Part shown: positions 1-12,870 of the stretch, in pieces
How positions within the stretch are numbered: the stretch's first letter is position 1
Layout of the letters: the number at the start of each line of letters is the position of its first letter
NCBI GenBank assembly: GCA_021030905.1
Contig: JAGFMI010000020.1
Location: forward strand, 248,001 to 312,000
DNA length: 64,000 bases
Direction: 5' to 3'
From: Pyrenula massariospora
Taxonomy: Eukaryota; Ascomycota; Eurotiomycetes; Pyrenulales; Pyrenulaceae
Program-made: the position numbers and the translations under genes
The notes under the pieces: generated by a model
The model's database searches: none
What the model was told of the DNA's origin: nothing
What the model saw: only the letters and a program-made list of their open reading frames with translations

Positions 1-1140
1 GCACTTTCAACGGTTCCCCGAGTAAGCTGTTAGGCGCGATTGGGGCCGGCGGGGTTTTGGCACCAGGCGGATGGAAAGTCGTCGCGTGGCAGTGAAACCT
101 TCAGAGGGGACACAGCATCGTGCTGGAACTGCGGCAAAGGAATCACTAAAGTGTCCTCTTCGCCAATGCGTCGAGTGACGTGAAGGTGAAAAGAGCCGTG
201 CAGCGTGGACATGCAAGGCTGACTGCGCGCCAAGGTCCCAGGCTGCGCCTCGCTTCCCATGCTATTTCGGTTGACCTTTCCGAACCTCGCCGTGGCTCAA
301 CCACACCCACGCCAGACCAGACTCTCCTCCCGTCGACCCTTAACCGTCTAAGTCAAAGTGCTGATGCCCCTTTCCACCAATGGCACGCCCAAGCTCGCCT
401 CGACAACAATCGCGAGCTCGTCCTCAACCGTTCCATGCTGCTCTTGGCCCTATCGTGCCCATTTCGAACCCCCCCGAGCTGTCTGCTGCCTATGAGCCGC
501 TCCTTTACAGAACCCTCCCCCCCTCGAGACTCCGAAATATCGCTTTTTGGCCCGTCGAGGATTTGAAACATCATACCAACGCCTTCGACGGTCCGCTCGC
601 ACCCCTAACCTAGTCAGGTGTCTGGTTTTACCTCCTGAAAAATGTAGATACAATTACTGGCAGACGGTGAATTGGCTGAATGCCCTGGTCGGAGCTGGAT
701 TCCCCCCTGGTCCTAGTCATCCTCTCTGTCGGTACTAAGGGGACCCAGGGCCTTGGATGACGAGTGTAGATCCATGCAGCTGAGATCGCTCGATGGGTCC
801 GCCCTTGTACCTCGTGCTTTCTACGACCCCGTTAACCATTCCGGTTGGTCCTCCATCTCCTATCTCCTAACGGTCAACGATGGCCAAGCAGCCCCATCTA
901 ATCGGTCTTGCCCGCCCGCAGCCCCCGCTATGGCATCTAACCCATCTGAGCGATCTGTCATCGATGGGGTGCTGGTCGGATCTGCAGTGAGCATGTGGGT
1001 TTGTTCACATAAGAGGTGGCTTTGAAGCTCTACACAGATTTGGTAGTGGTAACGGAACTTGCCTCCCAAACAGTCTTCCCACCCACGCTCGTGAATGACT
1101 TAATCCTTTCCAGGCAGCCACCACCTTCCTTCATCCACGT
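1..1140. other. 5' flank without a supported gene
   Basis: Several short open frames run through this stretch on both strands, but none has a convincing start, a recognisable family or intron signals. The frames overlap each other on opposite strands, as expected by chance at this base composition. It probably includes the upstream regulatory region of the small cysteine-rich gene that follows. Confidence 0.4.
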
Positions 1141-1148
1141 TGTTCTTG

Positions 1149-1156
1149 TATATAAA
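1149..1156 (+). promoter_or_regulatory. TATA box upstream of the small Cys-rich gene
   Basis: TATATAAA lies about 215 bp before the ATG at 1371 and is followed by a C/T-rich stretch typical of fungal core promoters and 5' leaders. The assignment is inferred from motif and spacing; no transcription start can be seen. Confidence 0.55.
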
Positions 1157-1370
1157 GTGGTGCCTTAGGGCTGAGCTATTCCCATTCTTCTCTTGATCTC
1201 ATTGTCAATCACCATTGCCTTCTCTTGATCAGTTCTCTGTCACATATTTCTTGTCAGTATCTAGCGTCCGTCCCGACTACGATATTCGACCCTTTCAAAT
1301 ATCAATCATAGACTTCTCAGCGCAAACTTGAAGTTTCTACTTTCTTCAATTGGGCCTCGCCACCATCAAT

Positions 1371-1604
1371 ATGTGCTATCAGCTTATCGAGCGTTATTCT
1401 GTATGCCGCTGCATATACTACCAGCATTCTATCGACCCATGCCAAGCGTACGGACAGCATGGACACTACCCACAGGAAAAGACGGTTCTCGTCGGCTACG
1501 CATGTCCTAGACACCAATCTGGTCACCATGTAGAGTATGGTTCCAGCGGGGGACATTGGCAAGACTCCGGCTACTCAAGTGGCTACTATTCTGACCGGCG
1601 ATGA
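1371..1604 (+). CDS. Small conserved MCYQ-type cysteine-rich fungal protein (77 aa)
   Basis: This single-exon gene encodes 77 residues. The first 48 residues resemble a small protein that I recall as widespread in filamentous ascomycetes: it begins MCYQLIERYSVC, then has a CRC pair, a D-P-C, an AYGQ-G-H segment and V-G-Y-A-C-P-R-H. The cysteines are at residues 2, 12, 14, 24 and 45, with histidines at 19, 30, 32 and 48, a spacing that could bind a metal such as zinc; that is inference. The tail is rich in Gly, Ser and Tyr and ends SGYYSDRR. There is no signal peptide or membrane segment. The frame is open a little upstream, but the ATG at 1371 is chosen because MCYQ is the family's normal beginning. 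A TATA box and C/T-rich leader precede it. The function of the family is not known to me. Confidence 0.82.
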   Translation: MCYQLIERYSVCRCIYYQHSIDPCQAYGQHGHYPQEKTVLVGYACPRHQSGHHVEYGSSGGHWQDSGYSSGYYSDRR

Positions 1605-4600
1605 CATTTACCTGACGATTCAAGATTCATGTATCACGATGAGCATTGGTTCGGACATTCTTTTATACAGCGACGGCCGTTTGCACGTACCTCTGTTAAG
1701 CACGGCCATCCTTCGGAACATTTCACATCCCATTCCCTCGGATTGAACGTCTCCGCAATCGTCTGTCGGAAGGCACACACGTTACCAGCGGGCTACAAGG
1801 TGCCTGGCAGGCTTCGTAACGTCTGGCTTCTTTGATTTGGTGACGCGTATCTCCACGCATTCGGGTTAGGCAGCATTTGATCGGCATTTGAGGCAGAATT
1901 TGCAACGCACGTGTCAGATAACGGACTTTAGTTTTGAGGTTACACGGAGCAGGCTTTCGGAGCGAGGAACCGAGTAACAGCGCATTCATTGGATTCATAT
2001 TACGAATGACGGACAAACGGGACGCATAACGGGCAGGCATCAGCATGGAGCCTATGAGAAACTGCATGGGAATTGGAGTCATCTGCTTTTACAGCATGTT
2101 CTGTCGCTATCTTTTTTTGGTAACCCTGAGCTGGCTCTAAGGGCAATTTTTCTTCGCAATACCACGCTATCTATAGTCTGGCATAGGCACATCCTGCGAA
2201 AACCTGTGCTCGAAGACTGCAAATGACTCGACTGACAAACCAAACCCCCAAACATCCCCCATCTGCCCCCACGGCAGATAACCCGCCCTATAGTATTCAC
2301 AGAAACCTAACATTGGTGCTAAACGATCGAACCCAAATATCCATTCCCCTACTCGCCGATAGCCTCCTACTTCCGCCGAGAAGGCAACCTCAACACCCTC
2401 GAATCTAATTGACTATCCTCTGATTCGTCCCTTATCTAATCGTGCCTTGCCATGCGACGCAGTGTAACCCCGCCACGAGCGCCACAGTACCCCTCCACCG
2501 TCCCCTGGGCTTTATAATCTAGTTGATCCTGCCTCGGCTCGGGTCATCCATCCCCAAGCCCCTTGCCCCTTTTCTAAGACAAACGCACTCTCCCCATTGT
2601 TGCTTCGACCCCATCCAACTTTAGCATAGTCCAATGCCTCTGCCTACAGACACCGAGTTCCCCGCCTCCGCCTCGCGTGATGTGGCTTGAGCTTGTTGCT
2701 GAGCCTCTGTCGATCGGTACATTTCCTACCAGTTCCTATCATTCATCTAATGACTAAGGCACAGGATTGCAGAAAAACGACGGGCCCCTTTATTAGTCAT
2801 TGATGGCGTCGTCAACATGACGCACTTGGTGCGAACCTTGGGCTTCTAGGGCCTGTGGGAACAATTCTGAATCCATTCTCAGTACGTAGTCCGAGATGAC
2901 AAATATTGCCGCTATCTCATCGCTTGACAGAGAGCAAATCCGAAGCGGGATTTTCAGCTCCTGGTGCAAACACCAGCTGGACCGTCGCCCCATCGTTCTC
3001 AACAAGTTCCCGTCAGACGTTTCTTAGATCATTTACCCCATTCCGAAGGAATTGGCGCCTTGTACTACTTGCCATGCGCAGAAGGTCTCAATTACCCGCC
3101 GATCTAAGCCCGTCAAATAGAGCACGGCAAGGTGGGACAAGGCAGACTCGGCAGCCATTCAAACGCTGTACCTGACTAGAAACCTCGCTTAGGTCGCTCC
3201 GCCGACACTAATGACGACCATCGCGTGGAAAAGATTATGAAAGGCGTGTAGACGCAGAATAAATGGTCCCCAGTTCACCTGCTATTACGCCCTTTTGACC
3301 CCACCCTCCCAATTTTAGCAGCACAACGTCTGTATTTCCTGATCTGGTCTAGTCGACTCGCCGTCTTTTGCTCGGCAATCCTGCCTTGTTGATCTCGCTG
3401 ACACCGCCGACACCGTAATTCGAAAACTCCCATCTCCAAATTCCACCAACGAGGCTGTCATTATCCAACTCCATCTGCGCGCGGTCTTCCTTCATCCCAA
3501 AATTCCTACCGTGTCGAACTCCTCAGCATCCACATCTCTCCTACTTGCCCTACGCATTGACTCATCCTCTGCCTCAACTTCAGCTCCATGGAAAACTTTC
3601 CCGAATCGATCCAGACCGCGGTCCAATAGCATCGCCCCAAGTCCTTGAAACTGCCCCCCGTAACCGAGCTCGACCAATTGTGAGTGGACGGGTCGTGAAT
3701 CATTTTCACGAGGCTGAAAAACTTCTTCCTGGCCTCGAAAAGGAACCAGCAGATGACTGAGTAATCCATCGAACACATCCTTAACCCTGCTGTCGATTTC
3801 AGGAAAATGCTTCGCTGTCTGGCAGTGGCTATCTATCCTATCCTCTAGCTTGCTCTAAAGTCCGCTTACAAGAGTGATCTACCTGTCCTCTACTTGCACT
3901 GAGCCTGTGATAACGAATGAACGGGGTCTAAATTATGAGAAAATTCCCCGAGCCGCTACAGGCTGAAGCGCGAAGCTAAACCTTGGCATGACCTTACAAC
4001 AGACACGAGTACGCCCCTCCTCCTCGTTGATTTTCCCAGGAAGGGAAGTGGGGCAGCGGCGTTTGACCCTGCATTGCGGCGGGGATGCTGTGCATCGGGC
4101 TTTGTCTCTCATGTGACATACATAAAGCCGTCGGATGCCGCGGTGTTACACAGCGTTCATTTTGCCTACTTAAATCGGCCCGGGTTCTTATGAAGTCACC
4201 GCTCGGTGTATTGCAAATACCGTCAAACGAACGTTTCGCCTGTGCAGTTCTTTTACGAAAGGGGTAACAGACCCTGTGCCGTAAGTAAGGCTTCATGGAT
4301 AGGTGGAATTGCGAAACGGAAGCTGTTATGGGCGATCCAGATTGTTGATTTTCTTTCAATTTGTTTCCATGCTGTTACATCTACTATTTTGCTGTGTATT
4401 CGTTTGTATTTACAAAGGCTGCCATCAAAGCGGCTTACCACGGACACCACGTGTTGTCTCTTTTCTTTTTCTGGCCCCCTGCGACTGTGGCTGTACGGTG
4501 CATACTTTCACCCCACTTCTCTACGCCTACGTCACCTTAGACACGATAGTATGCATACACGTGGCAGAAAAGAGCGATTAAGTGATTTCTTTCCTTCAGG

Positions 4601-7270
4601 AGTTTTTTGGGCTGTGGGGTTCATGATAAATGCAAAATTATCTGTTCTAGTAAAATTGGTGATAGATTGTGGATAGAAAGGTTCGATGTTTGATTTGACC
4701 AAGGCATAGTATTTTGTTCACCTGTCGCTTTTCATCAAATTCTAAAGCGTAGAAAATGTTCTGGCCTTCAACTTCGTGATACCTAGCTCGGAATTTTGAC
4801 TCAATGGTAGCTTGCTCTTTATGCAAAACTCCATCGCTATGCTTTATCATCAGTCTCTTCTTTACAGCTTTCTTGTCTACTATGATCATGTGTACTAGAC
4901 CCCCATTTTTCTCCGGCTTTAAATTTTATGATTCACTTTCATTTAACCTTAGAGAAAATGGTCCATCCCTTCACGTCTTCGTGGGTGATTTTCTTTTTCT
5001 ACTCATAATCATTTTGGCTTGACACCTTCTTCTGATCAATTACCCGAGCGCATCAACTCTCATCATACCTTCGTCTTTTACCTCGGCCGGCAAATTGAAA
5101 CGAGAAACTGCGGCGGTTTTTCGTCTAAGCCAGAACATTCAAAAAAAAAAAAAATAACAGGCAAATCGAAATGATATTAGAGAAATATCTTAGTGCAAGC
5201 ACCGCCATCTCAGCCAAACATTGACTATCGAATGATATTGGTGGTAGCCCGTGGGTTAGGAATGCGAGCTCAACCAAGATGGAAAGTGCAAAATCATACT
5301 ATTAACCTTTCAGCGGACTCTATACGGCAGAACGCTAAACCAGCAAATCAGCAATTGCTACGGTCGCGTGCGTCGCCATTGGCGCACTGTAAGAGGTTTT
5401 CTTTAATAAGCACTAGCAGAAATGGGGTATGTTTGGCTTCACCATTCCACCGCGTCTCAAACGGGCTAGAGACAGCCATTTCATAATCAGTCTCAAGTTT
5501 GAAAAAGAGTCTCGACGACTAAGCAAAAAGGACTCAAATAGCGGGCCTAAAGTGCAGACAATTGACAGAGATACGAAGTAAATCAACCGTTGTTGATGCG
5601 CGGCTTTCTATCTTCGACGACACTCCAGCGATACTCCAGCAGCTTACATAGTGTCAAGACAGCATGGACAGTAATTTGATCTGCGCCAATGTGATGTCAG
5701 TCACACCCCGCAATCGTGTCTACTTTTGGCTATGGATGTTGGGCCAGTGCAAGACGCAAACGGCTGCTGGGAGACAACATATCGCGAGAGATTCACATAC
5801 GGCACGGCCCGTTCACTCAAGTTTCACCTGGCTACCATTTCCCTTTTGCTGCCCGTACTTGTACTTTATCAGTACTTATACGTCGGCTTTTTTCGACTTC
5901 ATACTAGTAACTGCACACCTACAAGAGACGACTACGAGCACTCCGACTGGAATCAAACCTTGACTAAGTCTTCGTGTCTGTTGTACTGCTATGATTTTAA
6001 TATCAAACACTCCTTTCAAAGCTCTCAAAACGGATCGTCTTGACGGAGATTACAGCTATGATGCGACCACATTTTCAATCACAAGCATCACCACGGAATA
6101 TACGTCATCACTGACAGTACCAACGCCATGATTTAATGTCCTACATTCGTATTCGAATCTTCTAAAGCACAATCCGACTACCGTGTCAATTGCAAGGAAG
6201 GTTCATATCCAAAAACAAAAAAGCACTGAACGCAGAGAGCTTGGCAAAGCTAAAGTAAAAGTCCAGCGACCATGCCCCAAATATGAAAATACGCACCTGA
6301 GATTGACTAACATGTACTCGGAACCTAATATAAAATCTTTTCCAAATATTGTACCGCTCCCTGGTCCAGGTACTAATCCAGTGGCGACCTGCTTTGTCTT
6401 AGGTGCAAACCGCACGATCACGACCATCGCTCAGGCAGTCAGAGCTTCAGAAATGATGATGACAACTCAGAGGGATGAGCTTGACAAATTGATTCCCGAT
6501 ATGCGGATGCACTGTCCGTTTGAATTCAAAATGCTCTTACAAGAGGGACAGATGATGACACGATTGAGGTGGCGGGCAGCGCTAGAAGGTAGGTACTACA
6601 GGGACTTAGGAATACGACCGAGCTTTCTAAGAGTAGGAACCACATTGCTCTTCCGCTTACTAATGCTGAAAATTTCTGGATGACGGAAGAAAGGCATACG
6701 TCGATTTGGCGTTTCATTGCGGACTTATTTTTCGAGGGTTACCAACGACCTTTAACGGCCGGGTACTCATTCGCAATATCTTTGTTCAACGGTCTTACGG
6801 GGTAAAAATGGTAGATACCATCTATGACACACGCTTCCGCAGGTAAGCTTTCGACGATGATGAGCGCCCACTGCCGAATTGATCGGAGTTGACACTCGAG
6901 TGTGCCACGATGATCCATGGAACATTTTCCTCGAACATGACAATTGTAGATCAGAGCTTACTACTTAGCTTTTGATCTATTATAAAAGCATCACCAATGT
7001 TCGAATCACTGGCTCGCGCGCCGTTCTTTCCAACACACCTTTCTTACAGTCGATTCTGCTTTCACTTCGTGGCGTCTTCGAGCCGTGCCAAGGTCCCGAA
7101 AATCAGCCGGCGGATGTCAGAAGTTGACTAACTTAATTTAGCCTTGTGGCACTGAAAGCCTCCCCAGCTTTTCTGTCGTGTCCCTCAATCATTATCAACA
7201 GGCGAATTCGAAATCAACGGCGTCGTTGTGAGCAACCTGACGCCGAGAAATGTCAAAATCAGATATGCGT
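1605..7270. other. Long gene-poor stretch, 5.7 kb
   Basis: No coding region here can be supported. Open frames up to about 165 codons occur (for example 4206-4676 and 6183-6683, plus strand), but they lack homology that I recognise and their lengths are within chance expectation. The part from about 4.3 to 6.1 kb is richer in A/T than the flanks and contains a run of 14 A at 5141-5154. Around 3360-3780 a C/T-rich segment has a ~100-codon open plus frame without a usable ATG; it could be old coding sequence, but this is not demonstrable. Confidence 0.4.
5141..5154 (+). repeat. Poly(A) tract, 14 A
   Basis: A homopolymer of 14 A lies in intergenic sequence. It could be a slippage tract or the relic of a retroposed poly(A) tail, but no element or target-site duplication is visible around it. 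Confidence 0.6.
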
Positions 7271-8296
7271 TTAATTTAAGCTTGAATACATGTTCCACGC
7301 TTGTTGTTCTTCAGCCGAAACAGGCTCCTCCAGATGCTCTACGTGCCGGCTCTCCACCGCTATCCACTCCCTATAGTGAGCTCCAAGCCCAGCCCACTCC
7401 GCCGGCGTCTTACGCAACAGCGGATCCCGTGCTTGCTCGTTGGCACCTCGTTCGATTAAGAATTTGACCATTGCTTGGTTCCCGCGCTCAAAAGAATAAT
7501 GAAGGGGTGTCCCGAAGGCTCGAACGCCTCCCCAAATCGAAGCAAATTCGCAATCATGAGCGAATTCCAAAGCGTTGACGTCTACTCCACGATCGAGAAG
7601 ACATTGTACGATTGGAATACGGTCTGTAGCCGAAGAACCTGCCGCAGCGTGCATAGCGTTGGATTGATCAAGACGAGCTCCATAACCAAGCAGAATCTCG
7701 AGGATATCCACCGAACATAGTGCAGCAGCAAAGTCTAACGGTCTGCGCAAGAGAGCAATATGATAGAAATCTCGACAAACCCGCCACTCCTCCAGCTCAT
7801 TCATGGCTGGGGCGTTTGGATCGGCTCCATGGTCAAGAAGCCATGAGACCACTCGAGCATCTTCTGTGTTAATCGCTTGACTGGCATCGGGTCAGCTCCG
7901 CCTGCCTTGCTGCTAGTAAGAGTCTCACACGAGAGGCGTTCCTTCCACTTCGTCGTCCCCGTTGATATCCCAGCCATGTCTTAGCAATGCTTCGAGCGCG
8001 GCGATGGGATCAGCAGCATGATCGATACAAAACGCGGACATCCAACCGGGCACCGGCGCACCCCCTTCCAGGAGATCGGAAATCGAGGTAATGAGCGAGG
8101 CTGTGATGGATTCGCCTAGAACGTCACGGATCTCTTCTTCTGCTGGGTCACTCTCATGTGCATCATCAATTTTCGCAAAGCGCCACTCGTGAACCAGTCT
8201 CCGTACAGCCTCGAGATCCCCAGACTCGGCTGCAGATTGCATTTCGTCCTTGATACTATTGTGAGAGCTCGCCGAAACGCTCGGATGGCGGGACAT
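7271..8296 (-). CDS. Ankyrin-repeat protein
   Basis: This two-exon gene has exon 1 at 8296-7929 and exon 2 at 7880-7271, with a 48-nt intron from GTGAG to CCAG. Joining restores frame and produces a continuous ankyrin helix reading TPLVQAINTEDARVVSWLL across the junction. The 325-residue protein begins MSRHPSVSASSH. It carries ankyrin-type repeats from about residue 15 to 290, recognisable by A-A-E-S-G-D-L-E-A-V near the N terminus, L-L-D-H-G-A-D-P-N, L-L-G-Y-G-A-R-L, L-L-D-R-G-V-D-V-N-A and G-T-P-L-H-Y. It has no signal peptide, membrane helix or second domain. Such proteins are abundant in Pezizomycotina, act as protein-interaction scaffolds and have no single function; the partner cannot be inferred. 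Confidence 0.85.
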
Positions 8297-11200
8297 GTTT
8301 TTGTGCGTTGTTATCCTATGTTCCTAGAAAGCACTGTGCGGGAATGGAAGATACTATTAGACTCATATGTACAAAGTATAGGGGAAGTGTGCGGAGTGGT
8401 TCGAGGCAGCTGATTGCCACGCGCCATCAGCGTGGGCAAGCCGGCTGACCCAGGGTCTATCAGAAAAGGAGGAGTTGCTGAATCTGGGGCCTTTTTTGGA
8501 CCCCAAGATGTACTATGAAAAATGGCGCATCGATGGAGCAAAGTTGAGGTTGTGACCGTCGTGAATTTGCCGCCGCTAGGAGGTGTCTCCCTCGGCGGGC
8601 TTTGGTGGTCATCAAACGCTAAACAGGTAAAATGATACGGGAAAAACGCCAAGCCCGCGGCCCGGCGTTTCCCCGCCGAAGGTCTCGGGCTTATTGTGTG
8701 AAACCCTCCTCCATACATTTACCTAAAACCGAAGACCATCGTCCTGACCTCCTCATCTCACTGCAGACGCATGGCTTCGAGGGGTAATAAGTCATATCGC
8801 TTTCCTCTCCTGGTAATAGCATGCTGCTTGAAACTTCTGCGGCCGCATTGATGACATGGCAGCGCAGAATGGCAGTCTACTATTTGCCGAAAACATACAG
8901 ACAGCATCTGACATGCAGAAGGATTCAGCTGTATCAACATGATTGGCCAGAACAGCGAATCTTTCAATTACGACCCCCTTCGATGTACCCCTCAAGCCAC
9001 CGTCTCTTCTTGCTGCGTCTGGCTCGTCGCTAAGGAGACGGGGTGATTTGTACAGGCAATCGGTGTCGTCAAATCCCTGCATCGCCTTGTAGGGCTGCAT
9101 CTCATGCAGTCTTAATCGTCACAGACATGGGTAGCGTTGAATCCTTCTCGAAGGTGACCGATGTTGACCGCATCGGCCTGTCGTCGACCATCACCACATT
9201 GCTTGTGTCCAAGATAAGCTCCTGACAGAGATCCTCCGAAGATGCTATCCTGCCCAACGCTTACCAGAACATGGGCCTTAGTGACCAGAACGATGGCATC
9301 TCATCCTTGAGAGGTCACATCCGAGACCTTTGGCGACCTGATTGGCAACACAATTAATGTACAGAGCCTTATACCTACTTCACCTAAGATGGGACACTGG
9401 CTGAAGAGATTCAAGTGTGCATTAGGCTTCGGCCTAAACCTCATCGCCGACATGCTTTCTGATGTTCGTAAATTGTACGATCTAGGCCGGATGCGAACGC
9501 TATCGGATAACGCTGCGTCTTCCACACGCAACCACCATGACTGCATCAGCTGGAACAAGGCACTCGCATATTGCGCAAGCTAGTTACCTACACTTCCCTT
9601 CACCGACGGCGCCGTGTGAAACGTTGCGGCATTCTCGTACCCAACGTATTGCCAAAAGGAAATTGTTCCACTCGATCGGGTTTGTTTAAGTTTGATGGCG
9701 TGTTACCAAAGGCAAGTATCGGTCAGCGAAAAGGCAAGTTCAAAGCGACAGTCCAGAAAGAGCCTCGAATCTAAAGGCGCCTCGCATCCAACGGCACATG
9801 CATCTAGCCGTCCCGTACTCCATTTTCCGGGCCATCGCTGCGGGATCCATGTCATTGTCGGACGTCCAGCCAGCCGTAGGCACAGTCCTCCGGTGTCTCG
9901 AAGGTCAAAGACGTTCACAGTTCCTATGCTGAACCGACAGGAGACACCGCCTAATCTAGGGCTTTTCTTCGCTACCTGTCGCTCTCAAGCACCAAACTGT
10001 GGAAGAGCTAACATGAAACCCAACCAACTCATTCGTTAAGCAGGCGTTGCTGCAAGTTCGTTGAAGCTGATCTCTGCGACATCATCCAAGTTTTCTTTAG
10101 GGTCTCGTTTGATTCCTGCCAACCTATTACTAGTCAACGATAAGCCCATTCGTCGCATATGATATTTTGCTTCTTCAGGTATGACACTCTTTTAATAAAC
10201 TCCAAACTCCTCTAGGTGACCTGAAAAGCGATCGAGGTGGGAAGCCCATCGCTAGCATCCCGGAAACCTCGGTCACAGCAGAGAGGCAATTCCCCGAGGT
10301 TGATTAGTCGAGTGGGCAAATCCTGACCCCTAAACACAACCCGCTCTACCCGTCCGACGGCCAAAAATAAAGCTGCTGTGGCCGCAGCCGCAGTGCTTCC
10401 TTTCCAATCATTCATGAAATGTCGGTATGGAAGAGGCTCCTCAATACCACTAGATGGTCCGGTTGCGATGCCTCCATCTTCGAATCCTGATACCGCAGCA
10501 GGCACGCTGTTTGCCTAGCATGCCCCTTTTCCGGTCTTTTTGTTTCTCGTATCGCACAGTAGTCCTGATATAGGTAGTCGTTGTACAGCCCGCTTTACCT
10601 GATGACCAAGGCCCCATCTCGCCACCAACCTCATCCCTCTCCTTCCGGGATCTACGGACACGAGTCCACCCGTCCCAGCCGGATCAAGTCTCCGAATCCA
10701 TCGTGTTTTGCCTTGCTTTCAACCTCAGCAACAATTTTTAATTAAGTCCTTGCCCATCGCCCCCATCGATTCCTTCAGCTGAGATAGTCCCAGTCCTTAC
10801 GGCGCTTCCGTTTCCAAACTTTCGCGGAGCTCTCGTTTCATTTCCAGCCCGTCCATAATGTCGGCCGTAATATTGAGCCACTATTTTCAAGCATTATTTC
10901 CAGCTCCGTTGACCTTCTCAGCCACTGTCATCACTCAAAGGCCCCAACGCTTCACCGCATCCCATGTAGCCCTCAGTGCTCACCACAACTGCTCCAGACG
11001 ACCTATTATTCAGCTTTGTCTCCCACCCGCGGAATTCCGCCGCCTCACCGATCAGCCGCGCTTTGGCATCTCAACCTCGTTCTGCATGTGACGTCTCTTC
11101 GATAGGAAGTCGAGGCGTCCGAGTAGAAGCACTTCGATTCCCTGCGGCGTCAATCTCCCATCCTCCACACCTATCTCTTAGTCGAGTCTACAATAGAGAA

Positions 11201-11870
11201 ATCAAGCGAGCACAGATGCTTTAGTGTCTCTCCCGATCGATAACAAATCCTCTCGGCATTTTAGCCCTTAGAGAGAGGGGGGAGAAGAATAGTGTTTACA
11301 TTCGACTCTTTCTATAAAGGCAATTTTACCGGAATAGCGGAAGAAGCTCTGTTGTAAGACACAACACCCACAGTTTTACAATCATAGAGCTACCAGAAAC
11401 AGGAAATAGATAAGCTCAGCACTTCGTTGGTCAAGAGCAAGGGACAACTTTTCCCCATCGAGATTACACCCCATAATGATACTCTCCTAAGTATCCCGAC
11501 AGCCAAGCCTTCTGACACCACACCATCACAACTCCATCCAACAGACGCCGGGAATAAACACGAAGGGGTCTGTCATCGAACATCAGACCATTTTCGGTGC
11601 GGGCTGCTTATCGCACGCACAGACTCGGTCACCGTGAGAAGACGCACTGGCTTGTTTCGAGAAGTATACTTGTCGTGAAAAACCCAATACCTGTGGAGCG
11701 ACCTCCTAGTCGATAACACACGCATACTATACAGCAACAAGACAGGCTAGCATACACCCCATCCTTTCACCATCTTTGTCTTCGTCGCTCATAGGTCATG
11801 GGTGTTCTTTGAATCTCTAGTAACATTTGTTCTGCACTTGCTGATAACTAGCCGTGGCACGATCGTAGCA

Positions 11871-11890
11871 AGCTGGCTAGCTAGCCAGCT
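11871..11890. repeat. Perfect 20-bp palindrome
   Basis: AGCTGGCTAG is followed immediately by its reverse complement CTAGCCAGCT, giving a perfect dyad with no spacer. A short run of GATA units (AGATAGATAGA) follows some 15 bp later. No coding sequence is nearby, so a role as a protein-binding dyad or a cruciform-prone site is only a guess. Confidence 0.8.
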
Positions 11891-12570
11891 GGGGTAGTGA
11901 GACAGATAGATAGATTACCTGATAGTAAAATGACGACGAATGCAACATGCAGACATGTGAACAGTGTATCCCCAGAACTTCCACAAATTGTGCTCGTGTG
12001 TGTCTTTTTGTTTTGACACGATCATCATCATCAGCCCACGCTCGTCATTAAATTCCGCCGTGCACGGAACATCCCCTGACGACCGACCGTATAACCTTAC
12101 CTTCCCACTCAATCGTAATACAAAGAGACACGCACACGCACAGCAGGTCCCATCTTAACCACATCAGCAGGATACGCTGTGCGCTTGTCTTGTGTTGTCT
12201 TGTCTCCCCTTCCAAGTTGAGTGAGGCGGTATGTTTATGCTCATCATACTAATTCAACTAAATAGAGAGGTCATACCTACCCTTCACATTAGTCGCTGTT
12301 TTGGACTCCAACACAGGCAAGACAGGATAGAATGAGATACGATAAGATGAGGTAAAACTCACAGGCAAGATTGCTCAACTCAACACGTGTATACAGCCCT
12401 CCCCCGAGGCGAGACTACATGTCGCGACATCATTGCTCGCCTCCTCCCTTCCCCTTTCCTTCAAATGTTGAGGATCGAGTTTGAGTTCGACGACGGACGG
12501 GGCACGGTAGAGCAGGCTGCGTGATGTGTAGCGCGCACTGCTCTGTACTATACCGTACGTACGTGCGTGC

Positions 12571-12600
12571 TGTAGGGTAGGGTAGAGTAGGATAGGGTGA
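12571..12600 (+). repeat. Short degenerate TAGGG tract
   Basis: A short run of TAGGG, TAGAG and TAGGA pentamers directly follows alternating ACGT/GCGT dinucleotide-like sequence at 12554-12570. It is too short and irregular to be a telomere remnant and looks like slippage-generated simple sequence. Confidence 0.5.
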
Positions 12601-12761
12601 GCGGTACACCACCTCACCTCGCCTGGCATCACGAATCGCCATCGTAAGCAAGCCACTGATCTGACTCGTAGTAGCAAATCCCGCGTGCCAAATTTTTACA
12701 AGTGGCTTAGGTTTAGCCTATGCATTAGCAGCTAGGTAAGGAGTAACATGAGGCGGGATTT

Positions 12762-12870
12762 GGTAGGATAGGATGGCATAGAATAAAACGGTGTAGGATG
12801 GGATGGTATAAGATAAGATGGCGTAGAATACGATGAAATAGAATAGGTTTGTTTAGTATAGGACAGTATC
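12762..12870 (+). repeat. Imperfect G/A-rich minisatellite
   Basis: This is a ~110-bp tract of imperfect units built on GGATGG-N-RTA-GAATA, strongly purine-rich on the plus strand. The copies differ by several substitutions, so it is old or frequently mutated. Similar GGATA/GATAAGATG wording occurs around 12325-12355, suggesting the tract once extended further. Confidence 0.6.

Noticed and set aside
4206-4676. 156-codon plus frame
   Set aside because: No recognisable family, odd composition, and a length expected by chance several times in a window of this size; no intron or promoter support.
6183-6683. 166-codon plus frame
   Set aside because: Opens with GTG rather than ATG; the first ATG shortens it, and it resembles no family I know. 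Length alone is not significant.
10212-10505. 97-codon minus frame with fairly coding-like composition
   Set aside because: No ATG; it would need an upstream exon, and none with a start was found. Could be an exon relic, but not supportable.
12571-12600. Interstitial telomere repeat
   Set aside because: Units are TAGGG pentamers with substitutions, not TTAGGG hexamers, and the run is only ~30 bp.
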